Source: Carideicomes alvinocaridis
Lineage (GTDB): Bacteria > Pseudomonadota > Alphaproteobacteria > Rhodobacterales > Rhodobacteraceae
Assembly (NCBI GenBank): GCA_005473895.2
Contig: SRJI02000033.1
Location: 1 to 49,903, forward strand
Reading direction: 5' to 3'
Length of the DNA stretch: 49,903 nucleotides
The notes under the pieces are model-generated. The model ran no database searches and was not told the DNA's origin. It saw only the letters and a program-made list of their open reading frames with translations. The translations under genes were made by a program, and so were the position numbers. Below are positions 23,925 through 32,338 of this stretch, piece after piece (the stretch's first letter is position 1; every line of letters begins with the position of its first letter).

Positions 23925-24425
23925 TCAGGCGCTGCGGCTCAGCCGTTCCTCCAGCACCTCGAAGGGCACGCCGGGCTCGTCCTTGGCGCCGCGGATCACC
24001 AGCGACGTCTTGACCGAGCCCACGTTCGGCGCGGCCAGAAGCTCGGATGTCAGGAAGTCCTGGAACGTGCTCAGGTCCGGCGCCACGCATTTCAGGATGA
24101 AATCCACCTCGCCGTTCAGCATGTGGCATTCCCGGACCAGGGGCCATTTGCCGCAACGCTCCTCGAAGGCGGACAGGTCGGATTGCGCCTGGCTCTGCAG
24201 CCCGACCATGGCAAAGACCTGAACCTCGAAGGACAGGCGGCGCGGGTCCACCTCGGCATGATAGCCGCGGATATAGCCCTGCTCTTCCAACGTGCGCACC
24301 CGTCGCAGGCAGGGCGGCGCAGAGATGCCCACCCGGCGCGCCAGTTCCACGTTGGTCATGCGGCCGTCCGCCTGAAGTTCGGCCAGAATCTTGCGGTCGA
24401 TCGGATCCAGCCCCGTGCCAGCCAT
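23925..24425 (-). CDS. Lrp/AsnC family transcriptional regulator
   Basis: A 166-residue regulator with an N-terminal winged helix-turn-helix (about 5-65: LDPIDRKILAELQADGRMTN, then LARRVGISAPPCLRRVRTLE). The C-terminal RAM ligand-binding domain runs from about 75 (FEVQVFAMVGLQSQ) to SVKTSLVIRG. The ATG at 24425 is preceded by TGAGGAG at 8 nt; an upstream in-frame start lacks one. It is divergent from trxB, and the shared region contains two identical-phase boxes likely bound by it. The amino acid ligand is not evident. Confidence 0.92.
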   Translation of the reverse strand: MAGTGLDPIDRKILAELQADGRMTNVELARRVGISAPPCLRRVRTLEEQGYIRGYHAEVDPRRLSFEVQVFAMVGLQSQAQSDLSAFEERCGKWPLVRECHMLNGEVDFILKCVAPDLSTFQDFLTSELLAAPNVGSVKTSLVIRGAKDEPGVPFEVLEERLSRSA

Positions 24426-24477
24426 GCAGTCAAACTCCTCAGGGAAATTGCATTTCTTATACCATGAACCAAGGTGC

Positions 24478-24511
24478 GCGCAATATTGTTTCACCATGGC
24501 GCAAGATTGTT
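24478..24511. promoter_or_regulatory. Twin Lrp-type binding boxes between lrp and trxB
   Basis: GCGCAATATTGTT (24478-24490) and GCGCAAGATTGTT (24499-24511) are direct repeats differing at one base. Their starts are exactly 21 bp, two helical turns, apart. The core CAATATTG of the first is a perfect palindrome. A weaker CAATTT lies one further interval on. The positions suit lrp autoregulation and possibly trxB control. Confidence 0.55.
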
Positions 24512-24626
24512 AACGTTTCGGCAATTTCCGCGTCTCGATTTTCCTCTGCCGCCCGGGGGTTCCGAAGCGGCGGCGCGGTGGCTATATCAGCAACAAGTTC
24601 GGATGATCCAGACGGGGAAGACAGAA

Positions 24627-25619
24627 ATGGCGGAGACACGAAAAACCAAGGTGCTGATCATCGGGTCGGGCCCCGCGGGCTACACCGCCGCGGTCTACGC
24701 CTCGCGCGCGATGCTGGAGCCGCTGCTGGTGCAGGGGATCGAGCCGGGCGGCCAGCTGACCACCACCACCGAGGTGGAGAACTGGCCCGGCGACACCGAG
24801 GTGCAGGGCCCCGACCTCATGGTCCGGATGGAGGCCCATGCCAAGGCGATGGGGGCCGAGATCATCGGCGACATCATCACCGACCTCGATCTTTCCGAGC
24901 GTCCCTTCACCGCCAAGGGCGACAGCGGCACCACCTACGAGGCGGATTCGGTGATCCTCGCCACCGGGGCCCGCGCCAAGTGGCTGGGCCTGCCCTCGGA
25001 GGACAAGTTCAAGGGCTTCGGCGTCTCGGCCTGCGCTACCTGCGACGGCTTCTTCTATCGCGGCCAGGAGATCGTGGTGATCGGCGGCGGCAACACCGCC
25101 GTGGAAGAGGCGCTGTTCCTGACGAACTTCGCCTCCAAGGTCACGCTGATCCACCGCCGGGACGAGCTGCGGGCGGAGAAGATCCTGATCGACCGGCTGA
25201 TGAAGAACCCCAAGATCGAGCCGCTCTGGCACCACGTGCTGGAAGAGGTGGTCGGCGCCGACAACCCGCTGGGCGTCGAGGCAGTGCGCGTGAAGCACGT
25301 GGAGACCGGCGAGATCACCGAGATCCCGGCCAAGGGCGTCTTCGTGGCGATCGGCCACGCGCCGGCCAACGAGCTGGTGAAGGACCAGCTGGAGCTGCAT
25401 AACGGCGGCTACGTCAAGGTGCGCCCCGGCTCCACCGAGACCTCGGTGCCCGGCGTCTTCGCGGCCGGCGACCTGACCGACCACAAGTACCGCCAGGCGG
25501 TGACCAGCGCCGGGATGGGCTGCATGGCCGCGTTGGATGCGGAACGCTTCCTCGCGGAACAGGACGATGTCGAGGTCGCACCCGAGGCGCCGGTGGTGCA
25601 GGCAGCCTCTGCCGGCTGA
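24627..25619 (+). CDS. trxB: Thioredoxin-disulfide reductase
   Basis: An NADPH-dependent flavoenzyme that reduces thioredoxin, 330 residues. It has the FAD motif [18 protein letters not shown] (GxGxxG near 13-18), [17 protein letters not shown], the redox pair Cys136-Ala-Thr-Cys139 in [10 protein letters not shown], the NADPH motif [16 protein letters not shown], and the C-terminal FAD motif [16 protein letters not shown]. The ATG at 24627 has GGGGAAG upstream and gives the usual length; the frame is open further upstream but without family sequence. It is divergent from an lrp gene with paired operator-like boxes between. Confidence 0.97.
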   Translation: MAETRKTKVLIIGSGPAGYTAAVYASRAMLEPLLVQGIEPGGQLTTTTEVENWPGDTEVQGPDLMVRMEAHAKAMGAEIIGDIITDLDLSERPFTAKGDSGTTYEADSVILATGARAKWLGLPSEDKFKGFGVSACATCDGFFYRGQEIVVIGGGNTAVEEALFLTNFASKVTLIHRRDELRAEKILIDRLMKNPKIEPLWHHVLEEVVGADNPLGVEAVRVKHVETGEITEIPAKGVFVAIGHAPANELVKDQLELHNGGYVKVRPGSTETSVPGVFAAGDLTDHKYRQAVTSAGMGCMAALDAERFLAEQDDVEVAPEAPVVQAASAG

Positions 25620-25633
25620 GTCCCGGCGGCATT

Positions 25634-25666
25634 ACGGGGCCGGACGGGAACCCCTGTCCGCCCCGT
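25634..25666 (+). terminator. Hairpin after trxB
   Basis: ACGGGGC-C-GGAC and GTCC-GCCCCGT pair over 11 bp with one bulged C and a 10-nt loop, starting 15 nt after the trxB stop. No strong T-tract follows, so termination efficiency is uncertain. Confidence 0.45.
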
Positions 25667-25671
25667 GTCCA

Positions 25672-25685
25672 ATTTCCCGGGAAAT
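25672..25685. promoter_or_regulatory. Perfect 14-bp palindrome upstream of the ATP sulfurylase gene
   Basis: ATTTCCCGGGAAAT is fully self-complementary. It is followed 7 bp later by a consensus-like TTGACA (25693-25698). It lies 168 bp before the sulfate-activation gene, so it is a candidate operator. I see no good -10 at standard spacing from that TTGACA. Confidence 0.4.
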
Positions 25686-25852
25686 CCGACCATTGACACG
25701 CGGAAGGCGACGGGATCGGCCTTTTTCGCCTACATCTCGAAGCACCGGCTTGCCACCCCGCCTGTTCCGGGCGTAGGCACCGCCGCGAAAGCCGCGGCCG
25801 CTTGCCGGCCCGCGGCGCGGAAGTTCGTGCATTTGACAGGTAACACAACGCG

Positions 25853-27571
25853 ATGGCCCAAGACAGCAACCTCACACCGATCTCGGAACTCTACGTCTCG
25901 CATGAAAGCGCCCAGAAGCTGAAGGCAGAGGCCGGCGACCTGGTCAGCTGGGACCTGACCCCTCGTCAGATCTGCGACCTGGAGCTGCTGATGAACGGTG
26001 GGTTCACGCCGCTCAAGGGCTTCCTGTCGGAAGAGGATTACGACGGCGTGGTGGAGAACATGCGCCTCGCCGACGGCGCGCTCTGGCCGATGCCGATCAC
26101 GTTGGACGTGGACGAGAAATTCGCCGAGGCGCTGGAGCTGGGCCAGGACATCGCCCTGCGCGACCAGGAAGGCGTGATCCTCGCCACCATGACCGTGACC
26201 GACCGCTGGACGCCGGACAAGTCGCGCGAGGCGGAAAAGGTCTTTGGCGCCGACGACCTGGCCCATCCCTCGGTCAACTACCTGCACAACAAGGCGGGCA
26301 ACGTCTATCTCGGCGGGCCGGTCGTGGGCATCCAGCAGCCCGTGCATTACGACTTCCGCGGCCGCCGCGACACGCCGAACGAGCTGCGCGCCTATTTCCG
26401 CAAGCTGGGCTGGCGCAAGGTCGTGGCCTTCCAGACCCGCAACCCGCTGCACCGCGCTCACCAGGAACTGACCTTCCGCGCCGCGCGCGAGAGCCAGGCC
26501 AACCTGCTGATCCACCCGGTCGTCGGCCTGACCAAGCCCGGCGACGTGGACCACTTCACCCGCGTGCGCTGCTACGAGGCGGTGATCGACAAGTACCCGA
26601 ACTCCACCACCACCATGTCGCTGCTGAACCTCGCCATGCGCATGGCCGGCCCGCGCGAGGCGGTGTGGCACGGGCTGATCCGCAAGAACCATGGGGTGAC
26701 GCATTTCATTGTCGGCCGCGACCATGCCGGCCCGGGCAAGAATTCCCAGGGCGAGGATTTCTACGGCCCCTACGACGCGCAAGAGCTCTTCCGGCAGCAC
26801 GAAGAGGAAATGGGCATCGAGATGGTGCCGTTCAAACACATGGTCTACGTGCAGGAGCGCGCCCAGTACGAGCCCAGCGACGAGATCGCGGACAAGGATG
26901 ACGTGACCATCCTCAACATCTCGGGGACCGAGCTGCGGCGCCGTCTGGCCGAGGGGCTGGAGATCCCCGACTGGTTCTCCTTCCCCGAGGTGGTGTCCGA
27001 GCTGCGCAAGACCCGTCCGCCGCGGTCCAAGCAGGGCTTCACCGTGTTCTTCACCGGCTTCTCCGGCTCCGGCAAATCGACCATCGCCAACGCTCTGATG
27101 GTCAAGCTGATGGAGATGGGCGGCCGGCCGGTGACGCTGCTCGACGGCGACATCGTCCGCAAGAACCTCAGCTCCGAGCTGGGCTTCTCAAAGGAGCACC
27201 GCGATCTGAACATCAAGCGGATCGGCTACGTCGCCTCCGAGATCACCAAGAACGGCGGCATCGCCATCTGCGCCCCCATCGCGCCCTACGCGGCCACCCG
27301 TCGCCACGTGCGCGAGGAGATCGAGCAGTTCGGCGCCTTCATCGAGGTCCATGTCGCGACCCCGCTGGAGGAATGCGAGCGTCGCGACCGCAAGGGGCTC
27401 TACAAGCTCGCGCGGGAGGGCAAGATCAAGGAATTCACCGGCATCTCCGACCCCTACGACGTGCCCGAACATCCCGAACTGCGGGTGGACACGCAGGGCA
27501 TCGACGTGGACAATTGCGCCCACCAGGTGATCCTGAAGCTCGAAAGCATGGGCCTCATCGCGGCCCACTGA
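25853..27571 (+). CDS. Bifunctional sulfate adenylyltransferase / adenylylsulfate kinase
   Basis: Activates sulfate to APS and phosphorylates it to PAPS in one polypeptide of 572 residues. The N-terminal two-thirds is ATP sulfurylase: a PUA-like domain (about 1-165), then the nucleotide-binding QTRNPLHRAHQELTFRAA near 196-213 and GRDHAGPG near 286. The C-terminal APS kinase begins near 396 with P-loop FFTGFSGSGKST. It continues with LLDGDIVRKNLSSELGFSKE, ICAPIAPYAATR and the GLYKLAREGKIKEFTGISDPY loop, so both halves look active. No reductase gene is adjacent. The Shine-Dalgarno is weak (AGGTAA). Confidence 0.95.
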   Translation: MAQDSNLTPISELYVSHESAQKLKAEAGDLVSWDLTPRQICDLELLMNGGFTPLKGFLSEEDYDGVVENMRLADGALWPMPITLDVDEKFAEALELGQDIALRDQEGVILATMTVTDRWTPDKSREAEKVFGADDLAHPSVNYLHNKAGNVYLGGPVVGIQQPVHYDFRGRRDTPNELRAYFRKLGWRKVVAFQTRNPLHRAHQELTFRAARESQANLLIHPVVGLTKPGDVDHFTRVRCYEAVIDKYPNSTTTMSLLNLAMRMAGPREAVWHGLIRKNHGVTHFIVGRDHAGPGKNSQGEDFYGPYDAQELFRQHEEEMGIEMVPFKHMVYVQERAQYEPSDEIADKDDVTILNISGTELRRRLAEGLEIPDWFSFPEVVSELRKTRPPRSKQGFTVFFTGFSGSGKSTIANALMVKLMEMGGRPVTLLDGDIVRKNLSSELGFSKEHRDLNIKRIGYVASEITKNGGIAICAPIAPYAATRRHVREEIEQFGAFIEVHVATPLEECERRDRKGLYKLAREGKIKEFTGISDPYDVPEHPELRVDTQGIDVDNCAHQVILKLESMGLIAAH

Positions 27572-27650
27572 CGACAAGACGTGCCCGGGCGGCCCTCATG
27601 CGGCCGCCCCGGACAATCCGGGAGAAGGGGATCGTGGTCGGAGGCCCAGT

Positions 27651-28493
27651 TTGCGCCTGATCGTCACTCTCACGTCCATTCCGCCGCGGTTTGGCGAGAT
27701 CGGCCCGACGCTCGACTCGCTCCGTCAACAGACCGCGGCAATCGACGAGATCAGGCTCTACATTCCGCGCCACTACCGTCGCTTTCCCGATTACGACGGC
27801 CACCTGCCCGACATCCCCGCGGGTGTCACGATCCACCGCCCCGAAAACGACCTGGGCCCGGCGACGAAGCTTCTCTTCGCGGCCCGGGACTTCCGCGGGC
27901 AGGAGGACGTTCAGATCCTGTTCTGCGACGACGACCGCATCTATCCGCCGGAGTGGGCCGCAGAGCTCTCCGCGCTTCAGGCGGAACGGCCGGATGAAGC
28001 CGTGGCCCTTTCGGGATGGGAGGTCGAGCAGGGTTCCGGCGCCGTTCCGCCCGGCACGCGACGACAGCCCCGGCACCGCAAGCGCAACCGCCGCTGGGAC
28101 TGGCACTATCGCCTTGCGCGGATCCGGCAGCAATGGCGGCTGGGCACGCTCAGGCCCACGCGACGCAAACCGCCACGGCGGCTGATCGACCGCGCCGGCT
28201 ATGCCGACGTCTTCCAGGGATTCGGGGGCGTCGTCGTGCGGCCGGACTTCTTCGAGGAAGAGGATTTCGACATACCGCGGGTTGTCTGGGCCGCCGACGA
28301 TGTCTGGCTGTCAGGCAAGCTCGCCCATCGCGGCATTCCGATCTGGGTGCCGGCCGGCCTTCATGCGCCGCGCACCAGCAACGCGGACGACGCGGACGCC
28401 CTGTGGCGTTCGGTGATCGACGGGGCCACGGCGCGCGAGGCGGCGACCAAGGGGGTGCGCCTGCTGCGCGAACGCTACGGGGTGTGGAGATGA
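27651..28493 (+). CDS. Putative glycosyltransferase (GT-A-like)
   Basis: A 280-residue protein that begins like a GT-A nucleotide-sugar transferase: RLIVTLTSIPPRFGEIGPTL. A DDD motif in ILFCDDDRIYPPEW (about 84-97) would bind metal and sugar nucleotide. A later GGVVVRPDFFEEEDFD and a WAADDVWLSGKLAHRGIP block resemble the acceptor-side motif of such enzymes. A strongly basic insert (about 141-180, for example RRQPRHRKRNRRW) is unusual. The start is TTG at 27651 with GGAGG 6 nt upstream. Donor, acceptor and pathway are unknown, and no polysaccharide cluster is visible. Confidence 0.65.
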   Translation: MRLIVTLTSIPPRFGEIGPTLDSLRQQTAAIDEIRLYIPRHYRRFPDYDGHLPDIPAGVTIHRPENDLGPATKLLFAARDFRGQEDVQILFCDDDRIYPPEWAAELSALQAERPDEAVALSGWEVEQGSGAVPPGTRRQPRHRKRNRRWDWHYRLARIRQQWRLGTLRPTRRKPPRRLIDRAGYADVFQGFGGVVVRPDFFEEEDFDIPRVVWAADDVWLSGKLAHRGIPIWVPAGLHAPRTSNADDADALWRSVIDGATAREAATKGVRLLRERYGVWR

Positions 28494-28549
28494 AGCGCGG
28501 CGATCGGGACCGCCGCGCCGGTGTCTAAGAAATCCGGTGAGGCGGCGGC

Positions 28550-28774
28550 TCAGTGCACCGCGACCGGCGCGAGGTCGTTCTGCCGGGCCAGCACGAAGGC
28601 AAGGTTGCGGTCGCCGACCAGCGCCAGCCGCTCGCCTTCCGCGTTGTGCACGGCATAGAGCCGCTCCATCCCGTCGGCCTGTTCCCGAACATCCTCGGGC
28701 AGATCCTCAAGCTTCACTTCGCGAACGTAGACGATCCGCGATTCTTCGGGGCCGAAATCGATCTTGGTGTCCAT
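28550..28774 (-). CDS. DUF1150 family protein
   Basis: A 74-residue protein with the DUF1150 pattern: VREVKLEDLPEDVREQADGM, RLYAVHNAEGERLALV and DRNLAFVLARQNDLAPV. Function is unknown, but the family is regularly encoded directly after small heat-shock protein genes in alphaproteobacteria. Here only 2 nt separate it from the hsp20 stop, and its AAAGGAGGG lies within the end of hsp20. It should be induced with hsp20. Confidence 0.88.
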   Translation of the reverse strand: MDTKIDFGPEESRIVYVREVKLEDLPEDVREQADGMERLYAVHNAEGERLALVGDRNLAFVLARQNDLAPVAVH

Positions 28775-28776
28775 GG

Positions 28777-29196
28777 TCAGGACCCTCCTTTCTTGATCTG
28801 GATCGTCTGCACCACCGTCTCGGGTCGGGCGCGGCTCAGATCGACATGCAACAGACCGTTCTCCATCACGGCGTCGCCGACTTCCACGCCATCGGCCAGC
28901 ACGAAGCTGCGCTGGAATTGGCGGGCGGCGATGCCTCTGTGAAGGAAAACGCGGTCCTCGCCGTCATCGTTCTGTCGACCGCGGATCACGAGTTGGCGAT
29001 CTTCCACGGTGATCGACAGGTCGGCCTCGGAAAACCCGGCCACGGCAAGCGTGATCCGGTAGGAAAATTCCGACGTCTGTTCGATGTTGAACGGCGGGTA
29101 GCCTTCGTTCCCGCTCTTGGCGGTGCGTTCCAGAAGGCGTTCAAGTTGCTCGAACCCGAGCATATGCGGGTAGGAGCCGAGGGTCATCTTCGTCAT
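28777..29196 (-). CDS. Small heat-shock protein, Hsp20/IbpA family
   Basis: A 139-residue ATP-independent holdase. The N-terminus MTLGSYPHMLGFEQLERLLE is typical of the alphaproteobacterial IbpA group. The alpha-crystallin domain runs from about 36 (YPPFNIEQTSEFSYRITLAV) through LVIRGRQND, HRGIAARQFQRSFVLADGV and AVMENGLLHVDL. I chose the ATG at 29196, preceded by AAAAGGACG; an upstream in-frame start would cover the promoter. A heat-shock-type promoter lies at 29262-29290. It is co-transcribed with DUF1150. Confidence 0.94.
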   Translation of the reverse strand: MTKMTLGSYPHMLGFEQLERLLERTAKSGNEGYPPFNIEQTSEFSYRITLAVAGFSEADLSITVEDRQLVIRGRQNDDGEDRVFLHRGIAARQFQRSFVLADGVEVGDAVMENGLLHVDLSRARPETVVQTIQIKKGGS

Positions 29197-29261
29197 GCGA
29201 CACGTCCTTTTGACAAGCGACAGTCTGGCGGGCCCCCGAGTTCGGCGAACCCTCGCCAAGA

Positions 29262-29290
29262 ATATGGGGAGCAGCCGCCAGTGGCGCAAG
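29262..29290 (-). promoter_or_regulatory. RpoH (sigma-32-type) promoter of hsp20
   Basis: On the minus strand CTTGCG (29290-29285) is followed after 15 bp by CCCCATAT (29269-29262). This is very close to the heat-shock consensus (CTTGAA and CCCCATNT). The leader to the hsp20 ATG is about 60 nt. Confidence 0.75.
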
Positions 29291-29363
29291 GGCTTTGCCT
29301 GAGCGCGGGCTTTCGCCTATTGTGCGGGTCCCAGCGACTCACCTGCGACGGACCGGCAGCAAA

Positions 29364-29588
29364 ATGAACGCCCAGAGCGATATCTCGATGAAGACCGACG
29401 AGGTGCTGAGGGTGGAACTGGAAGTCTTCCGCCACGAGCACCGCGATCTCGACGACGCGATCCGCGCGCTCCAGGACAAGGGCACGGCCGACCAGATCAC
29501 GCTGCAGCGCCTGAAGAAGAAGAAGCTGCTGCTCAAGGACCGGATCGCCCTGATCGAGGACCGGCTGACCCCCGACATCATCGCCTGA
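29364..29588 (+). CDS. YdcH family (DUF465) protein
   Basis: A 74-residue, two-helix coiled-coil protein: EVLRVELEVFRHEHRDLDDAI, then LQRLKKKKLLLKDRIALIED. The motif HRDLD and the K-rich KKKKLLLKDRI are hallmarks of DUF465. Function is unknown. The ATG at 29364 was chosen; an internal ATG at 29388 is an alternative. It is divergent from hsp20, so its own promoter may overlap the heat-shock promoter region. Confidence 0.85.
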   Translation: MNAQSDISMKTDEVLRVELEVFRHEHRDLDDAIRALQDKGTADQITLQRLKKKKLLLKDRIALIEDRLTPDIIA

Positions 29589-29657
29589 GCGGTGCCCATC
29601 CGCTGCCCGCCCGGAACAGCGCATAGGCTCTCCGCCCCGCCTGCCGGCCCTAGCCGA

Positions 29658-29685
29658 TTGCGCCCGCCGGCCCATCGCCTATAAC
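29658..29685 (+). promoter_or_regulatory. Possible promoter of purEK
   Basis: TTGCGC (29658-29663) and TATAAC (29680-29685) are 16 bp apart, placing a start site about 20-25 nt before the purE ATG. The -35 matches the sigma-70 consensus only at TTG. Confidence 0.35.
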
Positions 29686-29714
29686 CCTAGGCTCCACCAG
29701 CGATGGAGACGGCA

Positions 29715-30203
29715 ATGAGCGACGTGAAGGTCGGCATCATCATGGGCAGCCAGTCCGACTGGGCGACCATGAAGGAGGCCGCGCTGATCCTCGAGGAACT
29801 GGGCGTGGCCCATGAACGGCGCATCGTCTCGGCGCATCGCACGCCCGACCGGCTCTGGTCCTACGGCAAGGAGGCGGCGGGCCGCGGGTTGCAGGTCATC
29901 ATCGCGGGCGCCGGAGGGGCGGCGCATCTACCCGGCATGATGGCCTCCAAGACCCGGGTGCCGGTGATCGGCGTGCCGGTGCAGACAAGGGCGCTGTCCG
30001 GCGTCGATTCGCTCTATTCCATCCTGCAGATGCCCCGCGGCTACCCGGTGGCCACCATGGCGATCGGCGCCGCCGGCGCGGCCAATGCCGGGCTGATGGC
30101 GGCGGGGATTCTCGCCCTCCAGGACCCCGCCCTGGCCGAAAGGCTCGACGCCTGGCGCGCCGCGCTCACCGCTTCCATCCCCGAGGAGCCCAGCGATGAC
30201 TGA
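29715..30203 (+). CDS. purE: N5-carboxyaminoimidazole ribonucleotide mutase
   Basis: Converts N5-CAIR to CAIR in purine synthesis. The 162-residue protein has [13 protein letters not shown] (GSQSDW at 11-16), [13 protein letters not shown] with catalytic His41, [15 protein letters not shown] and [15 protein letters not shown] chose the ATG at 29715 because GGAG lies 6 nt upstream; an ATG at 29703 would add four residues. It overlaps purK by 8 nt. Confidence 0.96.
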   Translation: MSDVKVGIIMGSQSDWATMKEAALILEELGVAHERRIVSAHRTPDRLWSYGKEAAGRGLQVIIAGAGGAAHLPGMMASKTRVPVIGVPVQTRALSGVDSLYSILQMPRGYPVATMAIGAAGAANAGLMAAGILALQDPALAERLDAWRAALTASIPEEPSDD

Positions 30204-31278
30204 TGCCGCCCCCCTCGCCCCCGGCGCCGTGATCGGCATTCTCGGCGGCGGTCAGCTTGGCCGGATGCTGTCGGTGGCGGCCGCGCGGCTGGGCTTTCCG
30301 TGCCATATCTACGAGCCCGGCGCGGAGCCGCCGGCCGGCCAGGTGGCGGATCGCGTCACCACCGCCCCCTACGAGGACGAGGAGGCCCTGCGCGCCTTTG
30401 CCGCCTCGGTGGACTTGATCACCTACGAGTTCGAGAACATCCCGACCCGGGCGCTCGACCTGCTGGAGACGCTGAAGCCGATCCGCCCCGGCCGCGAGGC
30501 GCTGCGCGTCAGCCAGGACCGGCTGACGGAAAAGGATTTCCTGACCGGGCTGGGCCTCGCCTGCGCGCCCTATGCCAATGTCGAAAGCGCCGCCGACCTG
30601 GAGGCCGCGCTCGACCGGATCGGCACGCCGGCGATCCTCAAGACCCGGCGGCTGGGCTATGACGGCAAGGGCCAGGCGCGGCTCGCCTCCGCCGCCGATG
30701 CCGCGGGCGCGCTTGCCGACATGCAGGGCGCCCCGGCGGTGCTGGAAGGCTTCGTGGACTTCGCCCGCGAGGTCTCGGTCATCGCGGCGCGCGGCCTGAC
30801 CGGCGAGGTCGTCTGCTTCGACCCCGGCGAGAATGTCCACGAGGACGGCATCCTGCGCACCACCTCGATCCCCGCGCGGCTGAGCGGCGCGCAGCGAACA
30901 GACGCGGTGCTGCTGGCGGGCCGGATCCTCAACGCGCTCGACTACGTGGGCGTCATGGGGGTGGAGCTGTTCGTCACCCAGACCGGCCTCGTGGTGAACG
31001 AGATCGCGCCCCGCGTCCACAATTCCGGCCACTGGACCCAGAATGGCTGTGCCGTCGACCAGTTCGAGCAGCATATCCGCGCCGTGGCCGGCTGGCCGCT
31101 GGGCGACGGGCAGCGCCATTCCGACGTGGTGATGGAGAACCTGATCGGCGCCGACATGGACCGGGTGCCCGAGATCGCGCGCGAAGCCGACGCCGCCCTG
31201 CACCTCTACGGCAAGGCCGAGGTCAAGCCCGGGCGCAAGATGGGCCACGTCAACCGGATCCTGCGCGTCGCCTCCTGA
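30196..31278 (+). CDS. purK: N5-carboxyaminoimidazole ribonucleotide synthase
   Basis: An ATP-grasp enzyme that forms N5-CAIR from AIR, bicarbonate and ATP, feeding PurE. The 360-residue protein has the N-terminal [42 protein letters not shown] (ATP-grasp lysine and glycine loop), [14 protein letters not shown] and the metal-site [15 protein letters not shown]. The ATG overlaps purE; GAGGAG lies 7 nt upstream. Repeat family A copy 3 follows, but oriented to the opposite-strand gene. Confidence 0.96.
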   Translation: MTDAAPLAPGAVIGILGGGQLGRMLSVAAARLGFPCHIYEPGAEPPAGQVADRVTTAPYEDEEALRAFAASVDLITYEFENIPTRALDLLETLKPIRPGREALRVSQDRLTEKDFLTGLGLACAPYANVESAADLEAALDRIGTPAILKTRRLGYDGKGQARLASAADAAGALADMQGAPAVLEGFVDFAREVSVIAARGLTGEVVCFDPGENVHEDGILRTTSIPARLSGAQRTDAVLLAGRILNALDYVGVMGVELFVTQTGLVVNEIAPRVHNSGHWTQNGCAVDQFEQHIRAVAGWPLGDGQRHSDVVMENLIGADMDRVPEIAREADAALHLYGKAEVKPGRKMGHVNRILRVAS

Positions 31279-31321
31279 CCCGCTGGGGTCGCCGCGACGC
31301 CGGGGGCCCCGCGCGGCTCCT

Positions 31322-31354
31322 CTTCATCTTGCCCAAAAAACTCCCGCCGGAGGC
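31322..31354 (-). repeat. Intergenic repeat family A, copy 3
   Basis: The 33-bp element is identical to copy 1 and one base different from copy 2, and its extension to about 31375 resembles copy 2. It lies 66 bp after the stop of the minus-strand LOG-family gene, oriented to terminate it, and between convergent genes. Confidence 0.75.
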
Positions 31355-31419
31355 TCCCGCAATCGCCACCCGCGCCCCCGGCCGGGCGGGGCACAGCTCC
31401 GGCGCCAGGGCGCGGCCGC

Positions 31420-32259
31420 TCAGTCCCGGCCCGGGATCCGGTCCCGCGGCGACTCGTCCAGAGGCCAGTTGTCGATCTCTTCCAACGCCTCCTCCGCGGT
31501 CTCGACGAAGCGGAAAAGCTCCAGGTCCTGGGCCGAGATCGTTCCGGCCTCGGCCAGGGCCTGCCAGTTGATGATCTTCTCCCAGAAGGCGCGGCCGAAC
31601 AGCAGGAAGGGAACGCGCCGCATGCGGCCGGTCTGGATCAGGGTCAGCGCCTCGAAGGTCTCGTCCAGCGTGCCGAAGCCGCCCGGGAAGACGCAGATCG
31701 CCTCCGCCCGCATCAGGAAATGCATCTTCCGGATTGCGAAATAGTGGAAGTTGAAGCACAGGTCCGGCGTCACGTATTCGTTCGGCGCCTGTTCGTGCGG
31801 CAGGACGATGTTCAGCCCGATCGACTTGCCCCCCGCCTCGTGGGCCCCGCGGTTGCCGGCCTCCATCACGCCGGGGCCGCCGCCGGTGGCGATGACGTTC
31901 TCGCTGCCGTCGCCGCGCTCGGTCATCATCTGGGCAAAGCGCCGCGCTTCCTCGTAGAAATGGCTGAGTTCTCCCAGCGTCTGGGTATGGGCCCGGTCGC
32001 GGTGCTCCGGCGCCGGGATCCGCGCGCCGCCGAACAGCACGACGGTGGTGCGGATTCCCGCCTCGTCCTGCATCAGCTCGGGCTTGAGCAGTTCCAGCTG
32101 CAGCCGCACCGGCCGGAGCTCCTCGCGGCAGAGGAAATCGTCGTCCGCAAAGGCCAGCCGGTAGGACGGGGACCGGGTCTGCGGCGTGTCGGGCACGCCG
32201 CGCGCGGTACTGCGGTCTGTGCCGGCGTCGCGGAACGGGCTGTGGCGGTCGTCCTTCAT
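31420..32259 (-). CDS. LOG family protein (TIGR00730 Rossmann-fold nucleotide hydrolase)
   Basis: A 279-residue protein of the lysine-decarboxylase-like/LOG family, whose members hydrolyse nucleoside 5'-monophosphates to the base and ribose 5-phosphate (cytokinin activation in plants). Signature motifs are VIATGGGPGVMEAGNRGAHE (GGGxGxMEA) and FPGGFGTLDETFEALTLI (PGGxGTxxE), with the catalytic Arg/Glu set around them. It has a longer N-terminal arm (about 1-70) than the short LOG proteins, typical of the larger subgroup. The bacterial substrate is uncertain (AMP or modified AMP). It is divergent from the dehydratase gene across 79 bp. Confidence 0.88.
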   Translation of the reverse strand: MKDDRHSPFRDAGTDRSTARGVPDTPQTRSPSYRLAFADDDFLCREELRPVRLQLELLKPELMQDEAGIRTTVVLFGGARIPAPEHRDRAHTQTLGELSHFYEEARRFAQMMTERGDGSENVIATGGGPGVMEAGNRGAHEAGGKSIGLNIVLPHEQAPNEYVTPDLCFNFHYFAIRKMHFLMRAEAICVFPGGFGTLDETFEALTLIQTGRMRRVPFLLFGRAFWEKIINWQALAEAGTISAQDLELFRFVETAEEALEEIDNWPLDESPRDRIPGRD

Positions 32260-32338
32260 GCGTCGGGATTCCTTAGGCTTGCGCGTGTCCTACAGACCTA
32301 TAGGTTTCCGCGGGACAGGACCAGCAGCGGGTGATCAC
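32260..32338. promoter_or_regulatory. Divergent promoter region with a 10-bp palindrome
   Basis: Contains the palindrome ACCTATAGGT (about 32297-32306), offering a TATAGG -10-like element on both strands, and CTTGCG 13 bp to its left. It probably serves both the LOG-family and dehydratase genes. Confidence 0.35.
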
